A DNA stretch of 64,000 nt from Microbacterium sp. (GTDB taxonomy: Bacteria > Actinomycetota > Actinomycetes > Actinomycetales > Microbacteriaceae): positions 310,001-374,000 of the forward strand of contig PNMM01000002.1 of assembly GCA_013823625.1 (NCBI GenBank). The letters are read 5' to 3'. Positions 28,647 to 37,315 of this stretch are shown piece by piece; position 1 is the first letter of the stretch; each line of letters opens with the position of its first letter. Made by a program: the position numbers and the translations under genes. The notes beneath the pieces were generated by a model, which worked only from the letters and a program-made list of their open reading frames with translations, had not been told where the DNA came from and did not search any database.

Positions 28647-28746
28647 GGATGCTCCCTTGCAGCCGCGCGATCAGCCCGCCCCTCGGCGGCACGACGAAAG
28701 TATCACTGGGGCGCCGCACCCGGCGAGGGTTTACGTGAAGTGACGT

Positions 28747-31700
28747 TCAGGCGAGCACGGCGCGAGCAGCCGCTCGGGCGGCCGTCGGCTCGGGGGCTGC
28801 GCATGCGGCCGCCGCGGCCGCGCGGCACTGTTCAAGCGTCACGCCGGCGAGGCGAGCCCCGACCGTCGGAATAGCTCGCGCGGTCATCGAGAGGCTTGAC
28901 GCACCCAGCCCGACTAGAACCGCTGCGAAGTCAGGGTTGGCCGCCGCCTCGCCGCACAAGCCCATCGGAGTGCCGGTGGCCGCAGCGGCGTCGCCCACGA
29001 GTCGAATCATGCGCAAGAGCGCGGGCTGCCACGGGTCGGCGAGCGCCGCGAGTGACGCCGACATGCGGTCGGCCGCCATGGTGTATTGCGAGAGGTCGTT
29101 GGTGCCCACGCTGATGAAGTCGACCGCCTCGCACAACTCGGCTGCCGTCACCGCCGCGGCAGGGGTTTCGAGCATGATGCCGACGCTCGCGATGCCTGCA
29201 GCGCGCGCCCGCGCGGCAAACTCGCGCGTCTCGCCGAGCGTCGCGATCATGGGCGCCATGACGGCGACGTCGGCGCGCTCGGCGGCCGCGGCTTCGGCAA
29301 TCGCTTGCAGCTGGCGCTCGAGCACCTGCGGATCACGGATGGCCGTGCGCACGCCGCGCAGCCCCAACACCGGGTTCGGCTCGTCGATTGCCGTCAAGAA
29401 GGGCAGCGGCTTATCGCTGCCCGCGTCGAGCGTGCGCACGATGATGCGTTGCTTTGGAAAGGCCGCGAAGACCTCGCGATAGGCCGCCACCTGCTCGGCC
29501 ACACTGGGCTCATCGGCCCGATCGAGAAAACAGAACTCGGTGCGAAAGAGCCCCACGCCCTCGGCGCCGCGCTCGACCGCACGCGCAATCTCGCGTGGAG
29601 CGCCCACGTTGGCGCTCAACACCACGAGGTGACCATCGGCCGTCTGGCCCGGCCCCACGAACGGCGGCAACGTGATGACGCCTGTCGCGGTCGCCTGCTC
29701 AGCAAGATCGGGCTGCACGATGACCTCGCTCGTGTCGCCATCAACGAGCACGAGCGTGCCGTCGGCAATGCCCGTGGCACCCAAGACCCCCACGACCGCC
29801 GGCAAGCCCAACTCGCGCGCGATGATCGCGGTGTGCGAGGTCGGGCCGCCCTGCTCGGTCACGAGAGCAAGGCACCGCGCCGGGTCGAGGGTGACAGTGT
29901 CGGCGGGTGCCAAATCATCGGCGATGAGGATGTATGGCTCACGTCGCTCGGGAAGCCCCGGCGGCTCGACCCCCGTGATCGCGGCGATCGCACGATCGCG
30001 CACATCGTGCAGATCAGTGATGCGGTCGAGCATGCTTCCCCCCGCGGCGCGATAGTCGGCGACGAGCCGCGCGATGGCATCCCACACGGCACGCTCGGGG
30101 CTGACCCCGCGCTCGTGTACGGCGCGCGACGCGGCGTCGTGCAACACGGCGTCGTCGGCGATCGCCGCCGTCGCCGCGAGCACCTCCGCGCGGTGACCCT
30201 CGGTGGCGGCGGCACGCTCGCGGTATTGGGCGGCGGTCGCGCGCAGGGCATCCGTCACGATCTGCGCCGCGGCAGCGCGAGCGGGCGGCGCCATGATCAC
30301 CGTGGCACTCGGCTCGGCAATCGCGTGCACGAGCACGGCGACGGGCCCAACAACCCGGCCCGAGCTCACGCCCAGAGGTCCGGACCCGCGATCGGGTTCT
30401 GCCGCCTCGGCGAGCAGTGCGGGAGCGATCGTGGGCGACGGCGCGGTGACGAGGGGTTCGCCGAATCCGCCCTCGATGAGCTCGACGATCGCGCGCACCG
30501 CAGCATCGGCGTCGTCGCCCGATGCGCTCACGTGCACCTCGGTGCCGGGCTTTGCGATCAAGATCGAAATGCTCAAGGGGCTCGCTGCCGGTGCGGGCGG
30601 CTTGCCCGGCACGGCGAGCGAGATCGTCGACGAAAAGGTTGCGGCGAGCGCGGCGATTTCGGCAGCGGGGCGCGCGTGCAAGCCGCCCTCGTTGCGCACG
30701 AGAGCGATCGCGGATGCGCTGGGCTGGTCGGGTGCCGCGGCGGCCGATGGCGTCGCGGCTGGTTTGGTCGCCGCGGGGCCCGGCGCCTCGGTCGACGGCG
30801 CAGAACCCGCGAGCAACGCAACCTTCGGCGCGAGCGCGGCCGAGGCTTCGGCCGCCACCACGTCGATGCTGTCACCCGTTGCGGCCCGCACGACGGCCGC
30901 GAGCAAGCCCTCGATAAACGGCGCGGGCACGACGCGCACGTCGATGCGGTTGGCGATGAACTCGAGCGCCATGTCGGCGCTCAACACGGCCGAGCCGAGG
31001 TCGGTAAGTACGACGACTCCCACACCCTCGGAGGCTTCGCTAATGGCGGCCGCGACACGCGTGGCGTTCGTGCCCGTGCCGCCGTCGGCGCGGCCCGCCG
31101 CGATCGCAATACGCGGAGGGTCGGCGGGAGTGAACTCGCGAGCGAGAGTCGCCGCGGCCTCGGCAAGTGCCCGACTGTGCGAGACGAGCACGAGGCCCAC
31201 GCGCGGCGCCCGGCGGTCGGCCGGGCGAGTGGGTTCACCGACCGGGCTCTCGGGCGCGGCCACTGCCGGAACGAGGGGCGCTGTCGGCACCGAGGCCTCA
31301 GCGGCGAGCGCCGCGGCAAGCGCGCCGAGCATGAGCGCCGCCGACGCCGCCCCCGGATCGATCGAGCCCCGACTGCGGTCGCCCAAGTAGCTCGCCCGGC
31401 CGCGGCGCGCGACGAGCTCTGCCGTGGCGTCGCGGGCGACATCGGCCGCGATGGCGGCGGTGGATGCTGCCTCGGTGAGCGGAGCGCCCGTCGCGACCGC
31501 GGCATCCAGGGCCTCAATCGCGGGCACGAGCGCATCGAGCAGCGTCTTGTCGCCGAGTTCGGCGTGGCCGCGTTGCTGCACGCCCGCGGCTCCGGCGCGC
31601 AAGGCCGCGACGAGTGCGGGCCCGTCGAGCGCGGGGGCGTCGCCGCTCTGGGTCGCCGCCCGCAACAGCAGGGTGCCGAAGAGTGGGCCGCTCGCTCCGC

Positions 31701-31926
31701 CCACGGTGCTCACGAGTGTGAGCCCCGCGCGCGTGAGCGCTTCGCGCACCGTCGAGGGCGGCTGGGCGTCGAGTTGAGCGACCACGGCGCTCATGCCGCG
31801 CTGCAGATTGGCGCCGTGGTCGGCATCGCCGATAGCCGCGTCGAGCCACGTGAGGTGGTGCTCGTTCTCGGCGATTTCGGTCGCCCAGCGGCGCAGCCAA
31901 TCGGTCGTTGCGGCAAGAGTCAGCAC
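28747..31926 (-). CDS. Single-chain DhaL - DhaM(EIIA) - HPr - PTS enzyme I fusion for dihydroxyacetone phosphorylation
   Basis: 1059 residues with four modules. DhaL (about 1-210): DAAIGDADHGANLQRGM binds Mg-ADP. DhaM EIIA (about 243-375): LVLVSHSRALAE with its His. HPr (about 407-490): GGLHARPAAEIA with its His. Enzyme I (about 515-1059): EQGGPTSHTAIIARELGLP with the phospho-His, GVGLFRTEFCFLDR, and SVGTNDLSQYTMAADR plus GLCGEAA in the PEP domain. The linkers are Ala/Pro-rich. PEP phosphate would pass EI, HPr, EIIA, DhaL-ADP, then dihydroxyacetone on DhaK. GTG start 2 nt after the dhaK stop, with a GGGGG-type site. E. coli DhaM has EIIA-HPr-partial EI; this one has a whole EI plus DhaL. Confidence 0.92.
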   Translation of the reverse strand: MLTLAATTDWLRRWATEIAENEHHLTWLDAAIGDADHGANLQRGMSAVVAQLDAQPPSTVREALTRAGLTLVSTVGGASGPLFGTLLLRAATQSGDAPALDGPALVAALRAGAAGVQQRGHAELGDKTLLDALVPAIEALDAAVATGAPLTEAASTAAIAADVARDATAELVARRGRASYLGDRSRGSIDPGAASAALMLGALAAALAAEASVPTAPLVPAVAAPESPVGEPTRPADRRAPRVGLVLVSHSRALAEAAATLAREFTPADPPRIAIAAGRADGGTGTNATRVAAAISEASEGVGVVVLTDLGSAVLSADMALEFIANRIDVRVVPAPFIEGLLAAVVRAATGDSIDVVAAEASAALAPKVALLAGSAPSTEAPGPAATKPAATPSAAAAPDQPSASAIALVRNEGGLHARPAAEIAALAATFSSTISLAVPGKPPAPAASPLSISILIAKPGTEVHVSASGDDADAAVRAIVELIEGGFGEPLVTAPSPTIAPALLAEAAEPDRGSGPLGVSSGRVVGPVAVLVHAIAEPSATVIMAPPARAAAAQIVTDALRATAAQYRERAAATEGHRAEVLAATAAIADDAVLHDAASRAVHERGVSPERAVWDAIARLVADYRAAGGSMLDRITDLHDVRDRAIAAITGVEPPGLPERREPYILIADDLAPADTVTLDPARCLALVTEQGGPTSHTAIIARELGLPAVVGVLGATGIADGTLVLVDGDTSEVIVQPDLAEQATATGVITLPPFVGPGQTADGHLVVLSANVGAPREIARAVERGAEGVGLFRTEFCFLDRADEPSVAEQVAAYREVFAAFPKQRIIVRTLDAGSDKPLPFLTAIDEPNPVLGLRGVRTAIRDPQVLERQLQAIAEAAAAERADVAVMAPMIATLGETREFAARARAAGIASVGIMLETPAAAVTAAELCEAVDFISVGTNDLSQYTMAADRMSASLAALADPWQPALLRMIRLVGDAAAATGTPMGLCGEAAANPDFAAVLVGLGASSLSMTARAIPTVGARLAGVTLEQCRAAAAAACAAPEPTAARAAARAVLA

Positions 31927-31928
31927 GG

Positions 31929-32921
31929 TTATCGCCCCCACCGCAGGGCCGGGGTCTCGACGGGGGCATCCCAGTACGAGAGCAATTCGGCGTCGACCGG
32001 AAGCACCGTGATGAGGCACCCCGCCATGTCGAGCGCGGTGATGGTGTTGCCCACGAGCGTGCGAACCGCGCGCACCCCCACCGCCTCGAGCAGCGGAACC
32101 ATCTCGGCAAGCATCGCGTAGAGCTCAATGAGCGGCGTTGCGCCGAGGCCCGAGAGCATGACGATCGCGTCGCCCGCGGGCAGCCCGTCGGCCACAAGGG
32201 GGCCCACAAGCCGCTCGGCGAGTTCGGGGGCGGGAGCCATCGTCTGGCGCGCCCGCCCGGGCTCACCGTGAATGCCCACGCCCCACTCGATCTCGTTGTC
32301 AGCGAGCTCGAAGGTGGGTACGCCCGCCGCGGGAACCGTCGCGGCGCTCAGCGCGACCCCCATCGAGCGGCCCGACGCGGCGATGCGGGTCGCCAGCTCG
32401 TGCAGCGTGTCGAGGTCGTGGCCCTGCTCGGCCGCGGCACCCACGATCTTTTCGAGCAACACGGTCGTGCCCGTGCCGCGACGGCCCGCCGTGAAGGTCG
32501 AATCGGCCACGGCCACGTCATCCGCCACGAGCACCGTGCGCACCTCGATGCGCGCGGCCTGCGCAAGCTCGGCCGCGAGCTCAAAGTTCAGCACGTCGCC
32601 CGTGTAGTTCTTGACGATGTGCAGCACGCCCACTCCGCGCTCGACGGCAATCGTGGCGGCGTGAATCTGGTCGGGGGTCGGCGAAGTAAATACGTCACCG
32701 GCGACGGCAGCGTCGAGCATCCCGAAGCCCACATAGCCCGTGTGCAGGGGCTCGTGCCCCGAGCCTCCGCCGCTCACGAGCGCGACGGTGCCGAAGTCTT
32801 TCGGCTCGGCGCGGTAGACGACCCGGCGTTCATGATCAACCCGCACGCCGGGGTGCGCGAGCGCGAGGCCACGCAGGGCGTCAGCGACGACCGTCTCGGG
32901 GCTAGAGATGAGCTTCTTCAT
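31929..32921 (-). CDS. dhaK: Dihydroxyacetone kinase substrate-binding subunit
   Basis: 330 residues. DhaK binds dihydroxyacetone covalently as a hemiaminal on a His, found here in EWGVGIHGEPG. N-terminal motifs are VALVSGGGSGHEPLHTGYVG and GDVFTSPTPDQI, then HIVKNYTGDVLNFELA. The C-terminus VLPVDAELLSYWDAPVETPALRW is typical of PTS-type DhaK rather than ATP-dependent kinases, which would carry a fused DhaL-like domain. It is the first gene of a two-gene operon with the DhaL-EIIA-HPr-EI fusion 2 nt downstream. No dedicated regulator is visible in the window. Confidence 0.95.
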   Translation of the reverse strand: MKKLISSPETVVADALRGLALAHPGVRVDHERRVVYRAEPKDFGTVALVSGGGSGHEPLHTGYVGFGMLDAAVAGDVFTSPTPDQIHAATIAVERGVGVLHIVKNYTGDVLNFELAAELAQAARIEVRTVLVADDVAVADSTFTAGRRGTGTTVLLEKIVGAAAEQGHDLDTLHELATRIAASGRSMGVALSAATVPAAGVPTFELADNEIEWGVGIHGEPGRARQTMAPAPELAERLVGPLVADGLPAGDAIVMLSGLGATPLIELYAMLAEMVPLLEAVGVRAVRTLVGNTITALDMAGCLITVLPVDAELLSYWDAPVETPALRWGR

Positions 32922-32952
32922 CGCGGGGTCAGTCTAGGCCGGGGCACGCGAC

Positions 32953-32988
32953 GACGGCCCCGCACCTCGTGAGAGGAGCGGGGCCGTC
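32953..32988 (-). terminator. Hairpin terminator after sucD
   Basis: GACGGCCCCGC and GCGGGGCCGTC form an 11-bp perfect stem with a 14-nt loop, about 24 nt beyond the sucD stop and before dhaK. It is GC-rich with no strong U tract, as is common in actinobacteria. Confidence 0.7.
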
Positions 32989-33011
32989 GATAACGGTGCG
33001 GTGGATGCTGC

Positions 33012-33914
33012 CTAGAGCGCCGCGATGATCTCGCGCATGAGGGCGGCCGTCTCGCTCGGCGTCTTGCCGACCTTGACTCCGGCGGCCTCAAGGGCCTCCT
33101 TCTTTGCCTGCGCGGTGCCTGCCGAGCCGCTGACGATGGCGCCAGCGTGGCCCATCGTCTTGCCCTCGGGGGCGGTGAAGCCCGCCACGTAGCCCACGAC
33201 GGGCTTCGTGACGTTGGCCTTGATGAAGTCGGCCGCGCGCTCTTCAGCGTCGCCACCGATCTCACCGATCATGACGATCGCCTTCGTCTCGGGGTCGGCC
33301 TCGAAGGCCGCGAGAGCGTCGATGTGCGTCGTGCCGATGATGGGGTCGCCGCCGATGCCGATCGCGGTCGAGAAGCCCAAATCGCGCAGCTCGAACATCA
33401 TTTGGTAGGTCAGGGTGCCCGACTTCGAGACGAGGCCGATGGGGCCCTTGCCCGTGATGTTGGCCGGGGTGATGCCTACGAGCGACTCGCCCGGCGTGAT
33501 GATGCCGGGGCAGTTGGGGCCGATGATGCGCGTCGCGTTGCCCGTCGCCTGAGCGTGCGCCCAGATCTCGGCCGAGTCGAGCACGGGGATGCCCTCGGTG
33601 ATGATGACGAGCAGGCCGATGCGGGCATCGATGGCCTCGAACGCGGCGTCTTTTGAGAACGCCGGCGGAACGAAAGCGATCGAGACGTCGGCACCCGTCG
33701 CGGCCATGGCCTCGGCCACGGTCGCGAACACCGGCAGTTCGATGGGCGAGCCGTCGGCTGCAACGTGCGAGACGCTCGTGCCGGCCTTGCGGGCGTTGAC
33801 GCCACCGACAACCTGCGTGCCGGCCTTGAGCATGAGAGCGGTGTGCTTGGTGCCCTCACCGCCCGTGATGCCCTGCACGATGACCTTGGAGTCTTTGTTC
33901 AGAAAGATCGACAT
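33012..33914 (-). CDS. sucD: Succinyl-CoA synthetase alpha subunit
   Basis: 300 residues of the TCA enzyme that couples succinyl-CoA cleavage to ATP/GTP formation. The CoA-binding N-terminus is [19 protein letters not shown]; the middle has [13 protein letters not shown] and [21 protein letters not shown]; the phosphorylated His is in [15 protein letters not shown] (about residue 255). It follows sucC by 14 nt in one operon and is followed by a strong hairpin. Confidence 0.97.
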   Translation of the reverse strand: MSIFLNKDSKVIVQGITGGEGTKHTALMLKAGTQVVGGVNARKAGTSVSHVAADGSPIELPVFATVAEAMAATGADVSIAFVPPAFSKDAAFEAIDARIGLLVIITEGIPVLDSAEIWAHAQATGNATRIIGPNCPGIITPGESLVGITPANITGKGPIGLVSKSGTLTYQMMFELRDLGFSTAIGIGGDPIIGTTHIDALAAFEADPETKAIVMIGEIGGDAEERAADFIKANVTKPVVGYVAGFTAPEGKTMGHAGAIVSGSAGTAQAKKEALEAAGVKVGKTPSETAALMREIIAAL

Positions 33915-33928
33915 TGTTCGCGTTTCCC

Positions 33929-35092
33929 TTACTTCGCGGCGAGCGCGGCAGCCTTGTCAGCGCCGTCGTCCATGGTCGTAGCGAGCGTGACGAGCGGGTG
34001 GGCGGCCGCGGCGAGAATCGCGCGCCCCTCGTCGACCTGGTTGCCGTCAAGGCGCACAACGAGCGGCTTGGTGGCCGCATCGCCGAGCATCTCGAGGGCC
34101 GAGACGATGCCGTTGGCCACCGCGACGCACGAGGTGATGCCACCGAACACGTTGACGAACACGCTCTTGACCTGCGGGTCGCCCAGAATCACGTCGAGGC
34201 CTGCAGCCATAACCTCAGCCGACGCTCCACCTCCGATGTCGAGGAAGTTGGCGGGCTTGACGCCGCCGTAGTTCTCGCCCGCGTAGGCAACAACGTCGAG
34301 CGTCGACATCACGAGGCCAGCACCGTTACCGATGACACCCACTGCGCCGTCGAGCTTGACGTAGTTGAGGTCGTGCAGCTTCGCCTTCGCCTCAAGGGGG
34401 TCAGCGGCATCCGCGTCTTCCAAAGCCTCGTGGCCCGGCTGACGGAAGGCAGCGTTCGCGTCGAGGGTCACCTTGCCGTCGAGGGCGACGATGTCGCCCG
34501 CGCCCGTGAGCACGAGCGGGTTGACCTCGACGAGCGTGGCGTCTTCACCCACGTAGACGCCGTAGAGCAGCACGAACACCGGCGCGACCTTCTCGACGAG
34601 CTCGGCCGGGAACTTCGCGGCCACGGCGATCTCACGAGCCTTGTCGAGCGTGATGCCCACGGCCGGGTCGACCGCGACGCGCGCGAGCGCCTCGGGGCGC
34701 TCTTCGGCGAGCTGCTCGATATCCATGCCGCCTTCGTAGCTGCACAGGGCGAGGTAGTTGCGGTTGGCGCGGTCGAGCAGCACCGAGAAGTAGTACTCCT
34801 CTTTGATGTCGGCGCCCTGCGCCACCATCACCCGCTTGACGACGTGACCCTTGATGTCGAGGCCCAGGATGTCGCGGGCCGCAGCTTCAGCGTCATCCGC
34901 AGTCTTGGCGACCTTGACGCCGCCCGCCTTGCCACGGCCACCGGTCTTGACCTGCGCCTTGATGACCGTCACGCCACCGATCGACTCGGCCGCAGCGCGA
35001 GCCTCCTCGGGGGTGTCGGCGATGATGCCCTGCAGCACGGGAACACCGTGCTTCTCGAAGAGGTCTCGGGCCTGATACTCGAAAAGATCCAC
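33929..35092 (-). CDS. sucC: Succinyl-CoA synthetase beta subunit
   Basis: 387 residues with an ATP-grasp domain. It begins [22 protein letters not shown], then [22 protein letters not shown], with [21 protein letters not shown] and [17 protein letters not shown] in the C-terminal half. GTG start. The promoter region contains TCTCGATATCGAGA at 35179-35192, the same palindrome core as upstream of icd, so both TCA genes probably answer to one regulator. Confidence 0.97.
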   Translation of the reverse strand: MDLFEYQARDLFEKHGVPVLQGIIADTPEEARAAAESIGGVTVIKAQVKTGGRGKAGGVKVAKTADDAEAAARDILGLDIKGHVVKRVMVAQGADIKEEYYFSVLLDRANRNYLALCSYEGGMDIEQLAEERPEALARVAVDPAVGITLDKAREIAVAAKFPAELVEKVAPVFVLLYGVYVGEDATLVEVNPLVLTGAGDIVALDGKVTLDANAAFRQPGHEALEDADAADPLEAKAKLHDLNYVKLDGAVGVIGNGAGLVMSTLDVVAYAGENYGGVKPANFLDIGGGASAEVMAAGLDVILGDPQVKSVFVNVFGGITSCVAVANGIVSALEMLGDAATKPLVVRLDGNQVDEGRAILAAAAHPLVTLATTMDDGADKAAALAAK

Positions 35093-35178
35093 GCTGCTTG
35101 TCCCATCCGCGTGCGAAAAAGTAAGTGAAGGGGTGCGCGGTCGGTCTCGGTTCCGTGGCTTCTCTCGACAGAGATATT

Positions 35179-35192
35179 TCTCGATATCGAGA
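35179..35192. promoter_or_regulatory. Palindromic operator candidate upstream of sucC (TCTCGATATCGAGA)
   Basis: Perfect 14-bp palindrome about 90 bp before the sucC GTG. It matches the icd palindrome core at 14984-14997 in 13 of 14 positions; the difference is at the central dinucleotide step. No confident -10/-35 pair could be placed around it. Confidence 0.6.
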
Positions 35193-35250
35193 CAAATCGC
35201 AGTGTCTACTGTAGCGGGGTGCGGTAACGCCCACTGACCCGCTCGCCGCG

Positions 35251-36864
35251 TCAGCGCGCGTCGTCGCGACGGGCGATGAGCATCGTCACGTCATCGCTAC
35301 TCGTGCCGCGCGCGCGGGCGCGAATGGCCTCGATGATCTCCCACGGATCTTTCGCGAGCAGAGCCAAAGCCACGAGGTTGTCGAGCGAGCGCAGCGAGCC
35401 GTCGTAGAGGTCGAGCACGCCGTCGCTCACGACGATGAGCGTGTCACCCGGCTCGAGAATGGCGGTCTGCAGGGGCCACTCGGTCTCGGGGTCAACCCCG
35501 AGCGGTGGAGCGTGCGACCGCAGCCGCTCAGAGCTGCCATCGGCGCGCGCGATGATCGAGAGGCCGTGGCCCGCATCCACGTAGCTCAATTCGCCCGAGT
35601 CCATGTCGAGCCGCGCGTGAAATGCGGTGACGAACACCCCCGCGTTGTTGAGGTCGATCGTGAGTGCCGCAGAGGCCGCATCGATCGCGCCCGCGACGTC
35701 GGCAAAGCGGGCCGCCGATCGCAGCACCGCGCGAACGGTCGCCGCGATGATCGAGGCCCCGATGCCCTTGCCCATGGCGTCGGCGAGCGTGAGCGCCGCG
35801 CCCTCGCCCACGGGGTACCAGTCGTAGAAGTCGCCCCCGACCGCGCGCGCCGGAATACACACGCCGCCGATCTGCCAGCCCGGCATGCTGAGCAGCTGCT
35901 GCGGCAACAGACCCTGTTGCACTTCGGATGCCCGACTGAGCTCTTGGCTCACCGTCAACTCTTGCTGCACCCAGCCGGCGAGGTCGCGCAACATCTCGGT
36001 CTCGCGCACCGAGAAGTGGCGCGGCGTCGAGTCGTAGACGCAAAACGCCCCGATGCGTTCTCCGCCGGGGGCATACAACGGAAAGCCTGCGTAGAACGCG
36101 AGCAGCCCGGGCACGACCTTGCCGGAGTAGCGCGGGTCAGCAGTCATGTCTGCCACCACGAGCGGCTCGTTGCTCTGAATCGTCACGGTACACATCGAGG
36201 CTTCGCGCGTCATCTCGACGGGGCCCGCACCCGACACCGATTTCGCCCACTGCCGATCGCCGTCGATGAAGTTGACCGCGGCGGTCTCAACGCCAAAGAG
36301 CTGACGGGCGAGCCGCGTGACGCGGTCGAAGCGTTCTTCGGGCGCGGTGTCGAGAATGCCCATGTCTTCGAGTGCGCGCTGCCGCGCCATCTCGTCGATG
36401 ACGCCCGAAATCGAGATCGAGGGCATGACCTTGCGACCTCGCTTCGACGAGGGAGACCGCCGTGCGCGCACGACCGTCCAGTAGTTGACCCCGTCAACCC
36501 GTCGATGCTCGACGCTGTCGTTGAGCGCCTGCATGATCGGCAGTCCTCGACCGCGCTCAGACCACTGATCGGGCATGCTGCGATCACTGAGGTCGACGTG
36601 CTCGACCGAGCCCTCGTCGGTTGCGGTCGCCTCAATGCGGTCATCAGAGACCACAACGGTCAGGGTGAAACGAATGGCCTGGCCGCGGTTGGCGTGCTCG
36701 ATGACGTTGGCGGTGAGTTCGACAATCGAGAGTTCGGCGGCCATGCGGTCGGCAGGGTCGAGCCGAGGTGTCTGCGCCCAAATGGTCGCGAGCAGGTCTT
36801 GAACGGTGTCAACAGTGTCGGGCGGGCTGCTCAAGCGCAGCGTGCGCGACACGATCTCAGGCAT
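35251..36864 (-). CDS. RsbW-like kinase / GAF / PP2C-type (RsbU/SpoIIE) phosphatase fusion protein
   Basis: 537 residues. An N-terminal HATPase_c domain (about 15-135) has the N-box [13 protein letters not shown] and glycine box [12 protein letters not shown], as in RsbW/SpoIIAB anti-sigma kinases. A GAF domain (about 160-305) follows, then a SpoIIE phosphatase (about 320-530) with [35 protein letters not shown] and [12 protein letters not shown] metal-binding segments. The ATG overlaps the STAS gene by 8 nt. Kinase and phosphatase for one antagonist in one chain suggest a self-contained partner switch, with the GAF domain as the likely sensor. No sigma factor gene is adjacent. Confidence 0.88.
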   Translation of the reverse strand: MPEIVSRTLRLSSPPDTVDTVQDLLATIWAQTPRLDPADRMAAELSIVELTANVIEHANRGQAIRFTLTVVVSDDRIEATATDEGSVEHVDLSDRSMPDQWSERGRGLPIMQALNDSVEHRRVDGVNYWTVVRARRSPSSKRGRKVMPSISISGVIDEMARQRALEDMGILDTAPEERFDRVTRLARQLFGVETAAVNFIDGDRQWAKSVSGAGPVEMTREASMCTVTIQSNEPLVVADMTADPRYSGKVVPGLLAFYAGFPLYAPGGERIGAFCVYDSTPRHFSVRETEMLRDLAGWVQQELTVSQELSRASEVQQGLLPQQLLSMPGWQIGGVCIPARAVGGDFYDWYPVGEGAALTLADAMGKGIGASIIAATVRAVLRSAARFADVAGAIDAASAALTIDLNNAGVFVTAFHARLDMDSGELSYVDAGHGLSIIARADGSSERLRSHAPPLGVDPETEWPLQTAILEPGDTLIVVSDGVLDLYDGSLRSLDNLVALALLAKDPWEIIEAIRARARGTSSDDVTMLIARRDDAR

Positions 36865-37192
36865 GAGGGAACGCGTCGCCGACCGTGTCGTAGCTCTTGA
36901 GCACCGAGCCCATGTTGGTGAGTTCGAGCACAAGCTGCGCTTGTTCGGCGGGGCGCACAAGGCGCAGATCGCCGCCGGATGCTCGCACGGCCTTCAGCCC
37001 TGACACGAGTGCACCCAGCCCCGACGAGTCGAGAAACACGACCTGCGAGAGGTCGACGGCCACGTTGGGGTGGTTCGAGTCGATGGCCGACTCGATCGCC
37101 TCCCGCATGCGGGCGGCCGTCACCATATTGAGTCGGCCCCCGACGGTCACCTCGGCCACACCGAATGGGTGATGCACCACTGTGATCTCCAT
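36857..37192 (-). CDS. STAS-domain anti-sigma factor antagonist (RsbV/SpoIIAA-like)
   Basis: 111 residues, a single STAS domain. The phosphorylatable serine lies in VFLDSSGLGALVSGLKAV; VAVDLSQ precedes it. In partner switching the unphosphorylated form binds the RsbW-like kinase and frees a sigma factor. A GGAGGG site lies 6 nt before the ATG. It is the first gene of a two-gene operon with the RsbW-GAF-RsbU fusion, the obvious kinase and phosphatase for this protein. Confidence 0.9.
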   Translation of the reverse strand: MEITVVHHPFGVAEVTVGGRLNMVTAARMREAIESAIDSNHPNVAVDLSQVVFLDSSGLGALVSGLKAVRASGGDLRLVRPAEQAQLVLELTNMGSVLKSYDTVGDAFPHA

Positions 37193-37258
37193 CGAGTTCC
37201 CTCCGAAATGCGGTCACATCATTATGGGGGTGCAGGCCCGCTACCGCTTCTCGATCGG

Positions 37259-37282
37259 GTTCGACACGGATGAGTGTCGAAC
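37259..37282. terminator. Hairpin GTTCGACAC / GTGTCGAAC downstream of pcrA
   Basis: Perfect 9-bp arms around a 6-nt loop, 20 nt after the pcrA stop on the minus strand. It can end pcrA transcripts but lacks a U run. Its arms contain TTCGA, but it is not a LexA box (TCGAAC-N4-GTTCGA order absent). Confidence 0.5.
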
Positions 37283-37293
37283 AGAAGGATGGC

Positions 37294-37315
37294 TCGAGAA
37301 GCTACAGCTTCTCGA
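37294..37315. terminator. Perfect inverted repeat overlapping the pcrA stop codon
   Basis: TCGAGAAGCT-AC-AGCTTCTCGA, 10-bp arms and only 2 nt between. The pcrA TAG lies in it. Together with the hairpin at 37259-37282 it makes a double stem at the end of the gene. Confidence 0.5.

Noticed and set aside
29086-32121. A 1011-residue plus-strand open frame
   Set aside because: It mirrors the DhaL-EIIA-HPr-EI gene, whose motifs are unambiguous; the plus-strand product is low-complexity and Arg-rich.
37259-37282. LexA/SOS box upstream of the STAS operon or pcrA
   Set aside because: The half-sites are in the wrong order and spacing for TCGAAC-N4-GTTCGA, and it lies after pcrA rather than before it.
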